From Candolleomyces eurysporus (taxonomy: Eukaryota; Basidiomycota; Agaricomycetes; Agaricales; Psathyrellaceae), in assembly GCA_027579435.1 (NCBI GenBank), contig JANBPK010000755.1:1-64000 (forward strand): a stretch of 64,000 nucleotides of DNA. The letters run 5' to 3'. Positions 33,860-45,914 of this stretch are shown piece by piece. Position 1 is the stretch's first letter; every line of letters begins with the position of its first letter. The position numbers were made by a program, and so were the translations under genes. Under the pieces are notes generated by a model, which was not told the DNA's origin, did not search any database, and worked only from the letters and a program-made list of their open reading frames with translations.

Positions 33860-36516
33860 CTAATCAACGTCCGCATCCCCAGCCTCCCTATCCTCGGCCC
33901 TCCTACCCGCCCTCTGCTGTTGCTGTCCCTCTTCAACACTCCCACTACCCTCCCGACGTCCCACCCTATGATTCCCGCTCTCCTCCTCCTCAAGCGTATC
34001 CTCCTCGTCATCCTCCTCCTCAACCTGCCCTACNATCCCTATCCAACGTCTCCTCAGCTTCGGCCTGGGGATGGGCTCGACTCGCATTCGTCTGAGGCGC
34101 GGAACTCGAGGTAGGCTGCTGGACCTCGGGTGCCTTGCCGTTCCCATTGACACCCCTCGTACTTCGCCTCCTCTCAGTCCCATTGCCTATCCCGACTCCA
34201 CTGGGAACGTAGCCTCCCGCGTAACCAGAGTCGTATGGGGCACGGTATCCCGCGCCACTGCCCACAGGCGCCGGAAGCCTCGAATGATCTTCATAGTGGT
34301 CGTCGTAGTACCCGTGGCCGTTCGTATCAGGCTGAGGGTGAGGGAAGGAGTTGGGTTGAGGCATGTTCATGGAGATGGACGTGGGAGGTGGCAGTTTCTT
34401 ATCGACCTGTAAGATGAGAGGTCAGTAAGGTCCGATGCGTCGCAGAAATGGGCGGTAACATCAACTAATTCTGGCCTGGGTCGGCGAACGGTTGATGGGA
34501 GAAACCACCAAGGGGCAAGTCCAAAAGCCAGAAAGAAACGAAAAACTCACAGCCCATCCATTCCCGCCAATCTCGACCCACTTCTGCTGCTGCATATGAT
34601 GATGATGATACCCGGGAGGAGCCTCCCTCTCTACCCCTGTCGTCGTAACATACATCTCTCCATGGTCCACATCCTCCTCTACGCTGCTCCCTTCCCTGGC
34701 GCCTTCAGCTTCGTAGTACTCTCCTTCGTCTTCTTCCTCGCCGGTGCCGTAAATATCTTCAGGAGCGTAACCGACGGAGCGTACGGCGTGCTCGACAGGC
34801 CCAGACCGCATAACGGGCTGGGAGGCGACGAGGTACCGGGCACACAACATCCTGATATCGTTCCACCACTCCATCATATCCTCGTGTGACCTCGCTCGGA
34901 AGGTCCACGCTTTGCCTGTCTCCCCTGTACTCGCACCCGCTCCGACTCCGTTACCCCCTTCCGATGAGTGGCTTTTGAGTAGATTCTTGAGTCCACCACG
35001 AGAAGGGTTGCCAGAGCCATCACGACGTCCTTCGATATGGAATTTATGGACACTGGCATTTGGTGCGCTTGCCGGACCCAAAGTGCAGTTGGGCAGGAAA
35101 ATCGAAAACGTAGGGACCGTACTCTTGATATCTCCCGGGTCACTCGTAACAAACTCGTGGAGGAACCCAGCGGGGGTGAGAACGTACCACCCCTCCTTGT
35201 ACCCTCCACTGCCCCTCTCTCCCTTGCTTCCGAACAAGTGGAACGAGTTGGTCTTGCGCTCCAGGTGGCCGGTGTGGACTGGACGCGTGGACGGGTCGTC
35301 TTTGAGAGGGTACACGATAAACCCAGGGTCCCTCATGGGCGTCTCGGGATCCACGAGGTGCTCCGTTCTCGATGCAAACGCAATCCACTCCCTATCGGTC
35401 CTCTGCTCCTCCATGTGTGCTGCTAGGTCCCGTAGGTGGTTGTGGATCGCAGAGTAGGAGCGGATATTCCATTCGTCGAATGTGGCCCAGGCGGATTGGA
35501 GGGAGCGTACGATGCCTTCTTCGAAAGTGGCGCTGTTTTGTTGCATTATGATGATGCTTTTTTGGAGGAGGTTTTCCTCGAGGACTTGGCGGGAGAGTTG
35601 GCGGGCGACGGAGGCGTTGGTGATGTATCTGGGAGGAGGGATGACGGAGGCAAAGTCGAAGGGGTATCGGATAGGAGGAACATGAGTCGAGGTGAAACCG
35701 GGTGAGACGAAACCGGGGATCGAAGGCCGACGAGGGCGAGGAAAAGAAGAGTCAGTTGTACCACTCGAATTGGAGAGGAAAAGGGACGTACGGGTCACTC
35801 TTCGCCGGAATCTGCATGGGCGTGTTCTTGTACATGGACACGCTATTCGCGAGTTCGCCAACCAAGCGGGTGGAGGTTTCACGTTCCTTGGCGACGCTCG
35901 CTGCGAGCTTGCCTGTATCGTTTTGGACATTCTGCACCCAATCCTCAGTACGTTACGACGAGGAGCAGGAGAGACACGCACCCTGATATGAGCCTTGATC
36001 TCGGCCAATAGCTTTTTGAGATGCTCGACGATACTCGAGTCGATGGTCCTCCCAAGGTTGGCGTGCTGATCTGCCATAGCCCTAGACTTGTCTCGAACGG
36101 AGTAGTAGACGTCTTGGAGACCGCCTTCGCCGAGGAACTGGTTGCCGGATTTGAAGGGCACCTGGATGAGACCGGCGAGTTTGACCATTTCTTTGGCAGA
36201 ATTGTTTTCAATGTCGGCGAGGCCCTGAGTAGCGTCAGAATGGGTAGGGAGGTATGGAGAGCAGACGCACCTCGAAATACATGGTCAACTGCTTGACGAG
36301 AGCCTTCCAGGCGACAAAACGCTCTATCAGGACATCCGCCGGCTTGAGATCCTGCAGCTCGATATTCTTCTTGATGAGCGACTGGCTCTTGCTCAGGGTC
36401 GAGCCTGCGGTGCGCCCGGAAGCACGAGACGGGGCGCGGTTGAGCATGGTGGTCGAGCCCGAGGAGGGGAAGGCTGGGCCCGAGCCCGTGGGTGCTGACA
36501 GTCCGGTGTGGTTCAT
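33860..36516 (-). CDS. SLM1/SLM2-type BAR-PH domain protein
   Basis: The protein starts MNHTGLSAPTGSGPAF (ATG at 36516; the frame is open up to 36672, so an earlier start is possible). Exons then encode a BAR-like alpha-helical part (LKPADVLIERFVAWKALVKQ; GGLQDVYYSVRDKSRAMADQ; SVMEEQ-type helices at 35480-35600). A PH domain runs from about 35290 to 34850 (HTGHLERKTNSF, then KEGWYVLTPAGFLHEF, ending AWTFRARSHEDMMEWWNDI). A long acidic, Gln-rich tail ends at 33860. In yeast, Slm proteins bind phosphoinositides and are TORC2 targets at eisosome or MCT sites. The N at 34034 breaks the tail frame; the duplicated fragments show it is an extra base. Divergent with the PHO88 gene (240 bp apart). Confidence 0.85.
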
Positions 36517-36755
36517 GGTTGGGAGAGAGACACTGTGAGCCCCGCGCTTATATGTCCAGGGAAAGGAGAAGGCGGATGAGACACTGCGGTCCAAGCCTGC
36601 CGCACGTGCATTGACGTCACTCTCGGCGTTTAGAGCGGCAGGGCGTTGGACAACAGGGCCAAACAGGGACACGTCGACATGGCCGCGTTCTGGCAGGCAA
36701 TATCGCGGTCATTTTTNATTCCTCTCCGTCCTCCTCTCCCGGTTCATTGGTCAAC
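36517..36755. promoter_or_regulatory. Divergent promoter between SLM and PHO88 genes
   Basis: About 240 bp separate the two start codons on opposite strands. It contains an N at 36717 after a T run. Confidence 0.5.
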
Positions 36756-37837
36756 ATGTCTGGTGGTGCACAGAATCTCGTCATTTCTCTCGGTGCCATG
36801 CAATGTACGTTTGTCTCCTCCTTTTGGGGAAACAGCTGACTGACATCGCGACAGTGGCCCGAAAGATCCCTTTTGAAGACCCAGACGTCCTGCTCTACGT
36901 CCGCATCGGATATGTCTCTGTACAACTCATCGTGCTGGCCATCTACTACTACGTCTCGACCCAGGTGCGTGTCTCTTCGTGTGCCGCTTCATTTCACTTA
37001 CCGTTTGCCCAGGTCAAGAAAAAGAACGATTTGACCGTCCTCAAATACGTCGAGCCTCCTGCACCTATGGTACGTCTCTCGCTTCACTCCTTACTCGGTC
37101 CTGACACGCTGCTGCGCAGTCCGGCGAAGATGGCAAACTCGTGACGACGACAGTACGCGACTACGACTTGCAACAGGCATCTGCAGGGGTACGTGGCGCC
37201 CTTTCCCTGCTCGTTCATTCGCTGATCCTCTCTCACAGCTCAGAGGTGTCTACACAGGCGTCGCCATGATGGGCGTCATGCACATCTACTTCAAATTCAC
37301 CCAACCCCTCTTCATCCAATCCCTTATGGGCCTCAAGTCCCTATACGACGCCAAAATTGTCCAGATCTACCTTTTGGGTAAACCTGCAACCGGTGATTTG
37401 CAGAGGCCATTCAAGGTAGCCAGCATGTTTGGTGGTGAGTAGTTTTCTTGCTTGTTACCATTTCTTGGGGCGAGGCGAGGAACCAATGGGGGAATGACTC
37501 GGGGCCGTGTAGCGCAGTCAGACCCGAGCTCCCGGACAAATACCGACGTCAATCCACTTGCTATCCCGCGGCCACATGCGTTGATTGGAGGGCGGGGCGG
37601 AGTGGGCGAATTCCGCTGCTCCAGTTTTTGCCGACTCTGCGTGCTAGTGCCTATCCGTCGGTGGTCTGGTGGTGGTACCAACCCGGTTGCTCATTTTTGC
37701 TTCTTGCCTTTTTACTCGCCTTCCTTCACCACGAGCCATCGCTGACCCACTTTCCTCCCTTAGCTCCCACTGGCCCTCAGACAGACGCTGCCGCCATCGC
37801 AGAGGCTGAGAAGAAGGTCGGCAAAAAGGATGACTAG
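36756..37837 (+). CDS. PHO88: PHO88/SND3 family ER membrane protein
   Basis: Six exons (36756-36804, 36855-36964, 37013-37069, 37120-37188, 37239-37434, 37764-37837) give about 184 residues. Matches to the family are clear: LARKIPFEDPDVLLYVRIGY, then a helix QLIVLAIYYYVSTQ, KKKNDLTVLKYVEPPAPM and DYDLQQ. A second membrane part has GVMHIYFKFTQPLFIQS and the charged end EAEKKVGKKDD. PHO88/Snd3 works in SRP-independent protein targeting at the ER and was first linked to phosphate uptake. The last intron (37435-37763, 329 nt) is much longer than the others. Confidence 0.93.
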
Positions 37838-38410
37838 ACTATTCGTGTTCAGACCTTTTTGTGTATGTACTTGGCCTATCTTATCCCGCGTGTGGATCTC
37901 TTGTATACATGTACTCCGAGGAGATACGATTAATAGGGGGAGAGGTGGTTTTTTGGTAATTTATACTCTTTTTTTTTCGTTCCTTCGTTCGCTACGTTGA
38001 GTTGAGACATGACCGGAATGACTGAGCAATCTGATCCGTCTCTCTGATCCGCTGTGGGGCTGAAATCTTTCGCCGGTCTACATCATTGTCATCAACAACG
38101 ATATCTATCATTTGCGAGTTCTAATACAACAAGCCGTACCATCTACAAGGCTGTTCGGTAATACCATGGTACGGAGGGAGGCTCAAGGAAGGAAGGCTCG
38201 GGGGAGTATTACATGCATATCAGCAACCTGATCATGACTACTCATGCACGTGAGTCGGAATTGAGTTTCACGAACTTGAGCGTAGTCGGTGGATTCAAAG
38301 ATGTTTTACCATGGTCTGTTGGAGGAGGCTCAAAGTTCTGGGAAAAATGCATCAACACAGGATTCGTACTATTAACGAATGGAACTCACGTCCTCGATAG
38401 ATATCAAGTG
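37838..38410. other. Intergenic, 3' region of PHO88
   Basis: The first 150 bases are AT-rich (T runs at 37971-37978), consistent with a terminator/3' UTR. No gene is visible in the rest. Confidence 0.4.
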
Positions 38411-39130
38411 ATAACTCGAGCATAGTCGGTCTCCGGAGTTCGAGGCTCGGGATCGGGACCTCTGCGGTGTGAGTGGGGACCTTCAAAGAAGCCGAGTTAG
38501 TACTTTTATGAGACTGAGGAAATCGTCCGGCTGGTACTCACGCTTTTCTCGCACCTCGATATCCTCAAAGTCGGCTAGAGCCGGAGATCCGAGTTCGGGG
38601 TCTCCCCGGAGTGGGCGCGTACCTACCAGTCCGATCCGATCCCAGGTCAGTACATTCGAAATTGATCAAGCTACAAAAGCAGCTGCGAGACAGATGTAGA
38701 AAGAGAGGATGACTGACCCGTCTGTCGTGCCTTAATCTCGACCGCGCCCAAGTCGGCGATGTCGCCCATCGGAGGAGGGCCTAGCACCGAGCCTAGTAAG
38801 TAATAAGCAAAGAACGAGGAGTGGAGGTAGGTGACTTACGTCGCGCCTCTATAGCGTCTCCGCCGACAGGTGTCGTGAGCGAGGAGCCCAACAGCCACAA
38901 GTGCGAGCAGCCCCGAGGCAATGTTGTAGGCTGGTTGTCCTGGCCTTGTGGTCTGGGGTGAGTGGCTGGAGTGGGCTGCGTCTATCGAGTGTTGGTTTGA
39001 GTGCTTTTATACATATTGAATTTTACATACACCGACTCACCTTGGATCTCTTGTAGTCTACCGAAGCCACCACATCGTGATCGTCACTTTCCTTGATCGT
39101 CGCCGCCCGTTCCTGAGCTCGATTTTTAAG
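38411..39130 (-). CDS. Multi-exon gene fragment, probable single-pass membrane protein
   Basis: On the minus strand four exons with consensus donors can be placed. The exon ending near 39043 reads KESDDHDVVASVDYKRSK. The next (to about 38841) has either PRGCSHLWLLGSSL with PVGGDAIEAR or, in another frame, the membrane-type segment YNIASGLLALVAVGLLAHD followed by TCRRRRYRG. Then come GPPPMGDIADLGAVEIKARQ, PELGSPALADFEDIEVREKR and PHSHRRGPDPEPRTPETDYA. The three last exons are joined in phase 1 without stops. The helix with the RRRR stop-transfer and the tail frame disagree by one base, so a frameshift or another junction is likely. The 5' part was not found. Confidence 0.35.
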
Positions 39131-42100
39131 TGTTGACGTAAATAAAAGCGATGCCTAGCAAATTATCTTTTGATCAATCGATGCGTGAAGTCGTTTGAAA
39201 CGAACGAGTCTAATCGCTCATGCTCTAAATCGAGAGGAACTGCAACTTTCGCCCAAGGTCGAGCTTGAATTTGGAGGGATGAATAGGTCTGCGATCTACC
39301 ACGGCGCACGCCCTGTGGGGTCGGACTCTGATCTGACCTCCATATAGTTTAAAGCATAAGGCCGAGTGCACCGCATGTACTTGTCTAGTACTAGTAGATC
39401 AGGCGGTGACTGCACGACGCCGAGCACATCGCACCACGCTCAAGAGTTAGGTGATCCCTGAAGTTTTCCTGGAGTACGTACATGAAACAATCGACTGCTC
39501 CGTGCTTTGCAAGACCTGAGGTGATGCTTATTATCCTTGGCCTACGCGATACAGCCTTTTCTAAAAATTCTTGACGGTGGCGATGCAGCGCAGTCAGCCA
39601 TCTCTGAATTTTACAAAACCTCCGAGTCGATTCGAACTTGACGTGGTAGCTGATCGTTTCAGAGAGATTACTTACTCAGATGAGGAATACGGGCACGGTA
39701 TATGATGCAAGTAGGGATCTCCCAAGGCTCACACAGCCAACTGGTCGTCCCGCTTCGAGAAACCAGAGGCAAAGTTAGGAGGAGATAAGATTAGATGCTT
39801 CGGCGCTTGATTTGATTTTCCAAGCGCTCACAGTGGTGATCCAATAAATGCTCGGGTTTCCCAAATCTGACGACCACCAAAAGCTGTATTATGGTGTGCT
39901 AGCTGTAAAGGGCACTGCGCGGGAGGAGTAGGATCTGCAGTAGTCGAAACTCTTTCTCTCAGAGCTGCACCCGCATTGAACAAAGTCCAAGGAAAATGGA
40001 CTCGTCGGCAGTCGGCAATGGAAAACTGACTGAACGATTCGATATATTCCTCTGATTTGCTCCAATGGGTCGCCAGGGATAAGGTCGAAATTCGTTGGAT
40101 AGCTCAATTGTCTCTCGATCGCGCCTCATCCAAACTTTCATTCTGGAATGTGAGCATGGTGATCCTTACAATAACAGCCAGGGATTCAAAGCATCCGGAA
40201 GAAGTACTTCAGGCTAGGGGTACGGCTAAAGGCGCTGAAGGGTAGGTTATAAATTCCCTTTGAGGCTTGTAATGTGTTGAACTCCCTATTCAGCACCATT
40301 CAGTTCTTTTACGAAAGGGCTGAAGAGCTGAAGATAGGCCTCGGTGAATCTATCGGAGAGGGGTGATCATGCCCTAGCTCGAAGTGGTTTGACGCGGAGA
40401 TTAAATTGATGTATCTCAAGAATGAAGAGGAATCAGACGACGGTGGCCATATGCTGGTGGGAACCATGATAACACGAGTTCGCATGTATAACGGCTGTCC
40501 ATGGCTATGTATCTGGCGCCTCGGCGTGCATCGGCCTCGTGAGAAGTACGTACTTCTTAACAGCCCCGAGAGGAAAGCTTCTATGGAGGATAAAGTCACC
40601 ATCAATCGAAGTTGTTGCAATGATGGTACACGACGGCAAGGCGAGTGATGGGCTTGAAGGTTGCACTCCACAGCACATTCATACCCTACGTGCTCATCAA
40701 GGAACAAATTGGTGGAGTGTAGAAGAGATTCGAGATTGAACACACGTATCTCAGGCTGCTGGGCTACAAATTGGCGACGCCTTATGGCATTCTCCCGTAT
40801 CTGTTGCATACAGTGGATGAGGGCTGATAGTGACGGTCCACTGCAACGAAGGATCAAGGACGGGACTTGACCTCATAGTCTTCTTCCATCGCTCGCTGAC
40901 CCAATTAGTAAGAGTCAACAGCCTCGCGACTCACTCGTTCAGTTTGGCGGGAACAGACCATTTCGGAAATGCAACACGGAAATCTCAGAAANCACTATAA
41001 ATACAACCAAAGGCTAAGAAAAAAATTGTGCGCCGCAGATCTAGAAACGTAGAATCATTCTCCACAAGATTCGGTACTTCGTAGGTGATTGTGGCAAGTG
41101 CCTCTCTCATGAGACTATTCGGCACCAAATTAGATAATTTGGTTTGGTCTTGTTTAAGCTTCGTTGTCCCCTGCCCACAACCAATTCAAATCTGCTCCAG
41201 GCTCTGCGAGACGAATTCAATCGTGAGTTTGCGGATAGAGTCCTTGATATATGGCACTAACTGGACTTTTCCCGGCCAACGTTCTCAGTCGGAGCTGCGC
41301 TGCAGGATTGGGCAAAAAATGAAAGACCTATTAAAGCGACTGTTGACAGGATTGCGGAGATAGTTTGGAAACGCATGTTGATTGGGAAATGCGCGGAGGA
41401 GTGACTTGTATTGCTTGAACAGCTCGCATTCTTCGCACTTTTATGCCAACAGGACGTTTTCTATCACGCGACATGACACAGAGAGAGTTCTTTTATTCAC
41501 ATCTGATCTTCTATTCGCTCACCAGGTCGGAAGAATCTACTTGGAGGCTTGGATTCAAATTGTGGACGGAGAAATACAGCAGTCGTAACTTACGTACTGA
41601 TTCTCTTCGACCTCGATAAAGTGTTATGCGACGCTGTAGCAACTCTTTCCTATGACATGGTTCCCGATTTACTCTCAGTCAGCTCCCACCGCTGCCACCT
41701 GATGCCGTAGCCAGCATACAATTCTCTGGTAAGCTGGTGAAGCCCTGAAGCCCACACCTGTCCACACGCGTTAACTCACACGAGACTCCAGCCCATGAGC
41801 TCTATCTAACTCAAAGGACGTGAGCTCACCACCCAGTACTTACACGGACCTGATCACAAGCGTTTGTGGAACCGTTGATAATGGTGGGCGCTGTGGAGGC
41901 TCTAAAAATAAAGTACCTACCATTAATCAGAGAGCTTTGTGCCACTTTTGTAGTATTGGATCAAGTTCGCAAAGAGTTGGAAATCCGCCGAACAGTAGAA
42001 CCTTACCTTTGACTATTCTCATCCATGAGCAAATAAGGAATCGACAATGGCTCGTGGAGTCTGATCGTAGGATCCGAGGTTTCGGTTGGAATGTCTCACG

Positions 42101-42420
42101 CGATAAGTACTAGCACTGAGCCTAATATTTGTTCCCAGCATAGAACAAACCTGGCTTCTGGTGAAAATCAATTGGCCCTAAAATGTGTGGTTGGACGGCG
42201 TATAAGTCATGCTTATCTCTTACTACCGTACGTCATCCTTCTGCCTCTCCAATCGGCACACTGATAAGTGCTCAGCACACTTTCTTACCCTCCGACTCCC
42301 ACAACATTATGCTGCCAACCCAATTTCCAAGTGGGGAAGGGATTTCCGATCTGCCTTTCACTTCCCAGCCTAGGTATTGATACCATGATTCCTGGTGAGA
42401 ATGTAAAGTCAGATTACTAG
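39131..42420. other. 3.3 kb without a recognised gene
   Basis: Two open stretches stand out. A 182-residue minus frame (40309-40857) has no domain features. A plus segment around 41200-41460 is readable as an amphipathic frame with stops (WAKNERPIKATVDRIAEIVW) and could be a relic of an exon. Both are too weak to call. An N lies at 40992. Confidence 0.4.
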
Positions 42421-43356
42421 CTACGTTGATAGCGGTGAAACATCACGCACAAGTTCTTCAGTGAATGTCGAAAGGAAGACCCCCGTCCGGTCCTGTAGTG
42501 CCTATCACCGGGGTGAGATCAGCGCTCTATCCCACAATATCACGGCCAGAACATACCGTTTTCTGAAGTTCTCTCATTAGAGCCGTAGCGTATCCCTTTC
42601 CCTGATGCTCAGGCTCCGTTCCAACCATGATGGGCTTCCAGCTGTTCAATGGCTTTGTTTCGAGGTTACAGTGAATCACAACTCATCAGTACCGCTACAG
42701 AATTAGAGGCAGTGCGACTCACCTTCAGGGGTCCTACCGTCTCATTGATGAGCTTCCTCCCAATAACGCTGTACTAAACACGTTTTGTAACGTTCTTCAA
42801 GCTGCATCAAGACAGTCGGTATGGAACGGACATACGACATCTCTCTGCCAGTTCTTCGTTTCGGTGGACAGAGNCGTTTTTGTAATCGTAATATCCTAGC
42901 TTTCGCTGAGCCTCACTGAATCACAGAAATACGAGTCATCTGTTTGAATCTATTGAGTATAAACGTACCTGCCCATTGGTGTTGATCCAGGGCCAAAAGC
43001 GATGACCGCTGAGATGATTTCGTTCTCGTCGTTGTCAGGGTAGTAGACCACCCAAATCTTGCCCTCTAATGCCGCAGCTCGAATGCCGGAACGATTCCAC
43101 ATGTCTCGGATTGAGCGCTTCGAGTCAGTCATCATATCGACGGAGATCTCTGACATTGCACCATCAGAAGATTGATTTGTGGACGACGTGTGAGCTCTCT
43201 GCACTTACGCCCTTCTTGAGCTCGAGAGAATATTTGAGTTATAGCTTCAATCTGAGACACTGCGTCCTCACGATCAGGAAGTTCGTTACTCGAGAGAGAA
43301 GCAATAATTCTACCTGAGGGGTCCTTGAGGACGTGAACCTTGATCCCGGACACCAT
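42421..43356 (-). CDS. GNAT-family N-acetyltransferase
   Basis: Starts MVSGIKVHVLKDPSGRIIAS (exon 43209-43356). Exon 2 (42969-43149) has ISVDMMTDSKRSIRDMW, ALEGKIWVVYYPDND and SAVIAFGPGSTPMG. Later exons give VIGRKLINETVGPLK and then the acetyl-CoA-binding motif A, KPIMVGTEPEHQGKGYATAL followed by MRELQKT, and a short end (VFLSTFTEELVRDVSPLST) at 42421. The Q-x-x-G-x-G/A arrangement is QGKGYA. The exon around 42850-42920 holds an N at 42874 and its junction to the next exon is uncertain. Such enzymes acetylate small amines or protein ends; the substrate is unknown. A decayed copy lies at 14490-15290. Confidence 0.75.
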
Positions 43357-43729
43357 GAGCAAAGAGTGGGGAATGGAATGATTCGGTAAGGTAAATGAAC
43401 ATCAGGGTCACTCGAATTATTTGTACCCCATGTACAACAGCTGACGATCGAAGTCGAGAAGTCCCTCGTGGGTACAATCTTGCTCCTTTAATAATCCTCG
43501 CGGTTCCTCGTCAGTGGATGCTGTGGAGTCGGTGTAGCATGACCCGTAGACAAGAACCACCGTTATTGGACAGATACGTGACCTTTGAATTCATCGGCAC
43601 TAGCCCGTTGGCATTATCAAAACTGTCGTGCATGCACAGGAGTACGGATCAAGATAATCACGTCGATAAAAGCACACTTTGGGCATACAGACAAAGTCAA
43701 ACAAGGCGATTACATCTTCCGTCGGACAC

Positions 43730-44903
43730 CTACACAGCGACATGGTAAGAGTTCTCTGGTTTGGTGCTTAGATGTCCATGGTTGGACACGCCGGTAGTAC
43801 GTTCTTCTCTATATTCACTTTGAAACCGTAGTGAGCTCAGCTGACGCTCTGGCTTTGGTGCAATGCCTCCAGGGGTGCGGTTCATTTCAATGCGAACCAT
43901 GATTCCGGTACAGTTCAATCCCTGGTTGTGTAAAAAACCGTCAGTCTCGAAGTCTTCCTGAGCAAATAGACTGGCCTTACGTAGATTATAACAATTGGGC
44001 CAGAGATAATGCTGAATGCAGGGTGATTGAGCTTGAAGAATACAAGGTATAGCAATTGAATAATGAAGAGCACGATAGCAGACTCCAAGAGGATGGACGC
44101 AATCCATGACAATTTGCCCCCGTTTGCATCGATGAATGACTTGGTCGTTCGATGAACACGATAGATACGGCCAATCAGGAGCGTAGAAACGATGATGTTT
44201 ACGCCTAGGGAAAGGCCCAGAGAAACAGAGCCTAGAATTGGCCACCATGCTTTTGCATTATGTCCTTGATATGTTGCTGCCGCTAGGTCAGCGGTTACAC
44301 ACATTCCTGCCACTGATATAAATCAGGGGAAGATCGGACCCTGCAGCACTAGAATTATGCCTACCGTACGAAGCCAGAGCCAGAAGTGTTGGAAGGACCC
44401 CAATCCAGACTGCGCGCCCCCATACATGCCAGCAGCGGTAGATCTAGAAGCAACATTAGCCGGTGTATCTAGCTCTGCGAGTCTGTGACCGAACCAGAAT
44501 GAGCTGTGAGATAAAATCTGACGTGACATTCAGCGTGCTGCTTGCAGCATTTACTCTTCCCAGCCAACCTGGTTGATCCTGGCGCATCTGAGCATCTGTA
44601 GGTCAACAGAAAGACAGCGACGTCTTGCGAGGAAAACATACTAGTGTGTAAAAGTCGAGAACGGCTTCTAGAAAGATCCCAACGGCGCACAGAACAAACA
44701 AGGAGATAAGGCCATAGTCAACGATTGACATTGCCTTCTTCTTTGCGCGAAGAGCTTTGACATATACTGAAAAGACGGCAATATAAAGCCCTGCGCCCTC
44801 CTGTTATTCTCTCTAACACGGCTAAATAGGTGTAGAACTGACCAAAAAGTAATTGCGACAGGAAGGCCCCGATGAGGGACGCCTCAGGACCGGTCATTGC
44901 CAT
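43730..44903 (-). CDS. Seven-transmembrane protein (copy 2, most diverged)
   Basis: Starts MAMTGPEASLIGAFLSQLLF. Exons follow the pattern of the gene at 11004: GLYIAVFSVYVKALRAKKKA with a following helix, RVNAASSTLNVTSDFISQ, IYRCWHVWGRAVWIGVLPTL, and a long exon with GSVSLGLSLGVNIIVSTLLI and WIASILLESAIVLFIIQLLY. The last exon begins GLNCTGIMVRIEMNR and has a divergent polar tail. Residues at exon junctions agree with the other copies. All seven segments are present. Topology suggests a plasma-membrane receptor-like or carrier-like protein; the role is unknown. Confidence 0.72.
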
Positions 44904-45914
44904 CTTGTAGTCGAGGGTGGAAAGGCGTGTAGCTCGGAAGTTTGATATAAATACAGCCAACTTTATAGGTGGTGGCTTTCTAGACGGCTGGGGGCAAAAC
45001 AATGGATTTCGTGCATCATCAGTCATCTGAAAGATAAACAGCGCTCATACTCTTCTGTATCCACTTCATGCCACCCTCGCGTTGATATCCAATGCCAGAT
45101 ATAGCTGAATAGCGACCGAATCGAGTGACACTGAAGGCGAACGAGTTCAGCCAGAAGTTGAGAAGGATGATGAAGTAATGGGGAATGATGACATGAATCA
45201 GGAAGCAGAAAGACGAACAGTTCCTCCCAATCTGCACAAGTCGAAGGAAGGCATTGAGACTCACAAAAGACGAGACTTTTTTACTAGATTCGTCCGGTAA
45301 AGACCAGACCCCCGTCCCAGCAGGGAGCTTGGCAACGTAATCGATCGGGCGAAAACGAGCACAGGGACTATCGTGGTGGAATCGCCGTAAAATCTGCCAT
45401 CTGGTCGTTATGGCCAATGAGTGAAAGCGCGTTTAGATGAGAGTTTGAAGGTGAGAGGCGAGAAATCGGAGAAATGAAGAGACGGAAGGGCAGGGAAGCC
45501 CGACATGCAGAGGCTGAGGACCACCGACGTAGGCATGGGAGTGTATCGGCCCGTCCTCGGTCCGTCCTGTTTCGGCACTCTCGACGGACTTGAATTCACC
45601 AAGACCACTGGGTCATTTCCAACTATTGCACTCACCGGGCTAGCCAAAAAANCGTCGTAGACGCTTAGCTCGGAGTATTGACTGGCAGCAGATTAACTTG
45701 TGACTTGATATCGTGTCATGACAATCATCTTTTTACCTTCCGACTCTTGGACTGATGAATGGAAGTGATCAATCTAGCCCTCAATCCGACGATTGCTAAT
45801 GAGCGAGCATTTTCTGGTCTTACGGTTGTATTCTACGTCGTTCAATACAGGAAGGGAGCTCTAAAGCTTCCCAGAGTCATGGTACAGATTGTATCATGCG
45901 ACTCGAGGTGGGGA
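44904..45914. other. Intergenic; unassigned open frames on minus strand
   Basis: Two adjoining minus frames (45019-45417 and 45408-45647) are open for 132 and 79 codons. The first begins with RWQILRRFHHDSPCARFRPI and has hydrophobic parts, but I recognise no family and no start context. An N at 45652 could hide a frame change. Left unassigned. Confidence 0.3.

Larger units (their letters stand above)
24905..34110. repeat. Threefold segmental tandem duplication (Kre9-like gene plus SLM tail)
   Basis: Three units begin at about 24905, 28590 and 31215 and each contains the same order. First comes a GATTCCGAGTCATTGCGC-type start block (24950, 28610, 31240), then the CCGCTCTC-rich block (25415, 28925, 31555), then a Kre9-like gene. 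After that come a 3' region with ATTCATTC repeats and a minus-strand fragment of the SLM C-terminal tail. The third unit runs into the complete SLM gene; the first two carry only the last 80-100 codons. Homology to the intact SLM gene stops at about 34110 (GGAACTCGAG). Unit lengths are about 3.7, 2.6 and 2.9 kb; the first has extra DNA at about 27145-27960. Confidence 0.75.

Noticed and set aside
34461..36188. Single 575-residue minus-strand ORF as the complete SLM protein
   Set aside because: It reads through introns at both ends; consensus splice sites and the duplicated tail fragments show a longer spliced gene.
40309..40857. 182-residue minus-strand ORF
   Set aside because: No domain, signal or splice pattern; both strands are similarly open, so chance is as likely.
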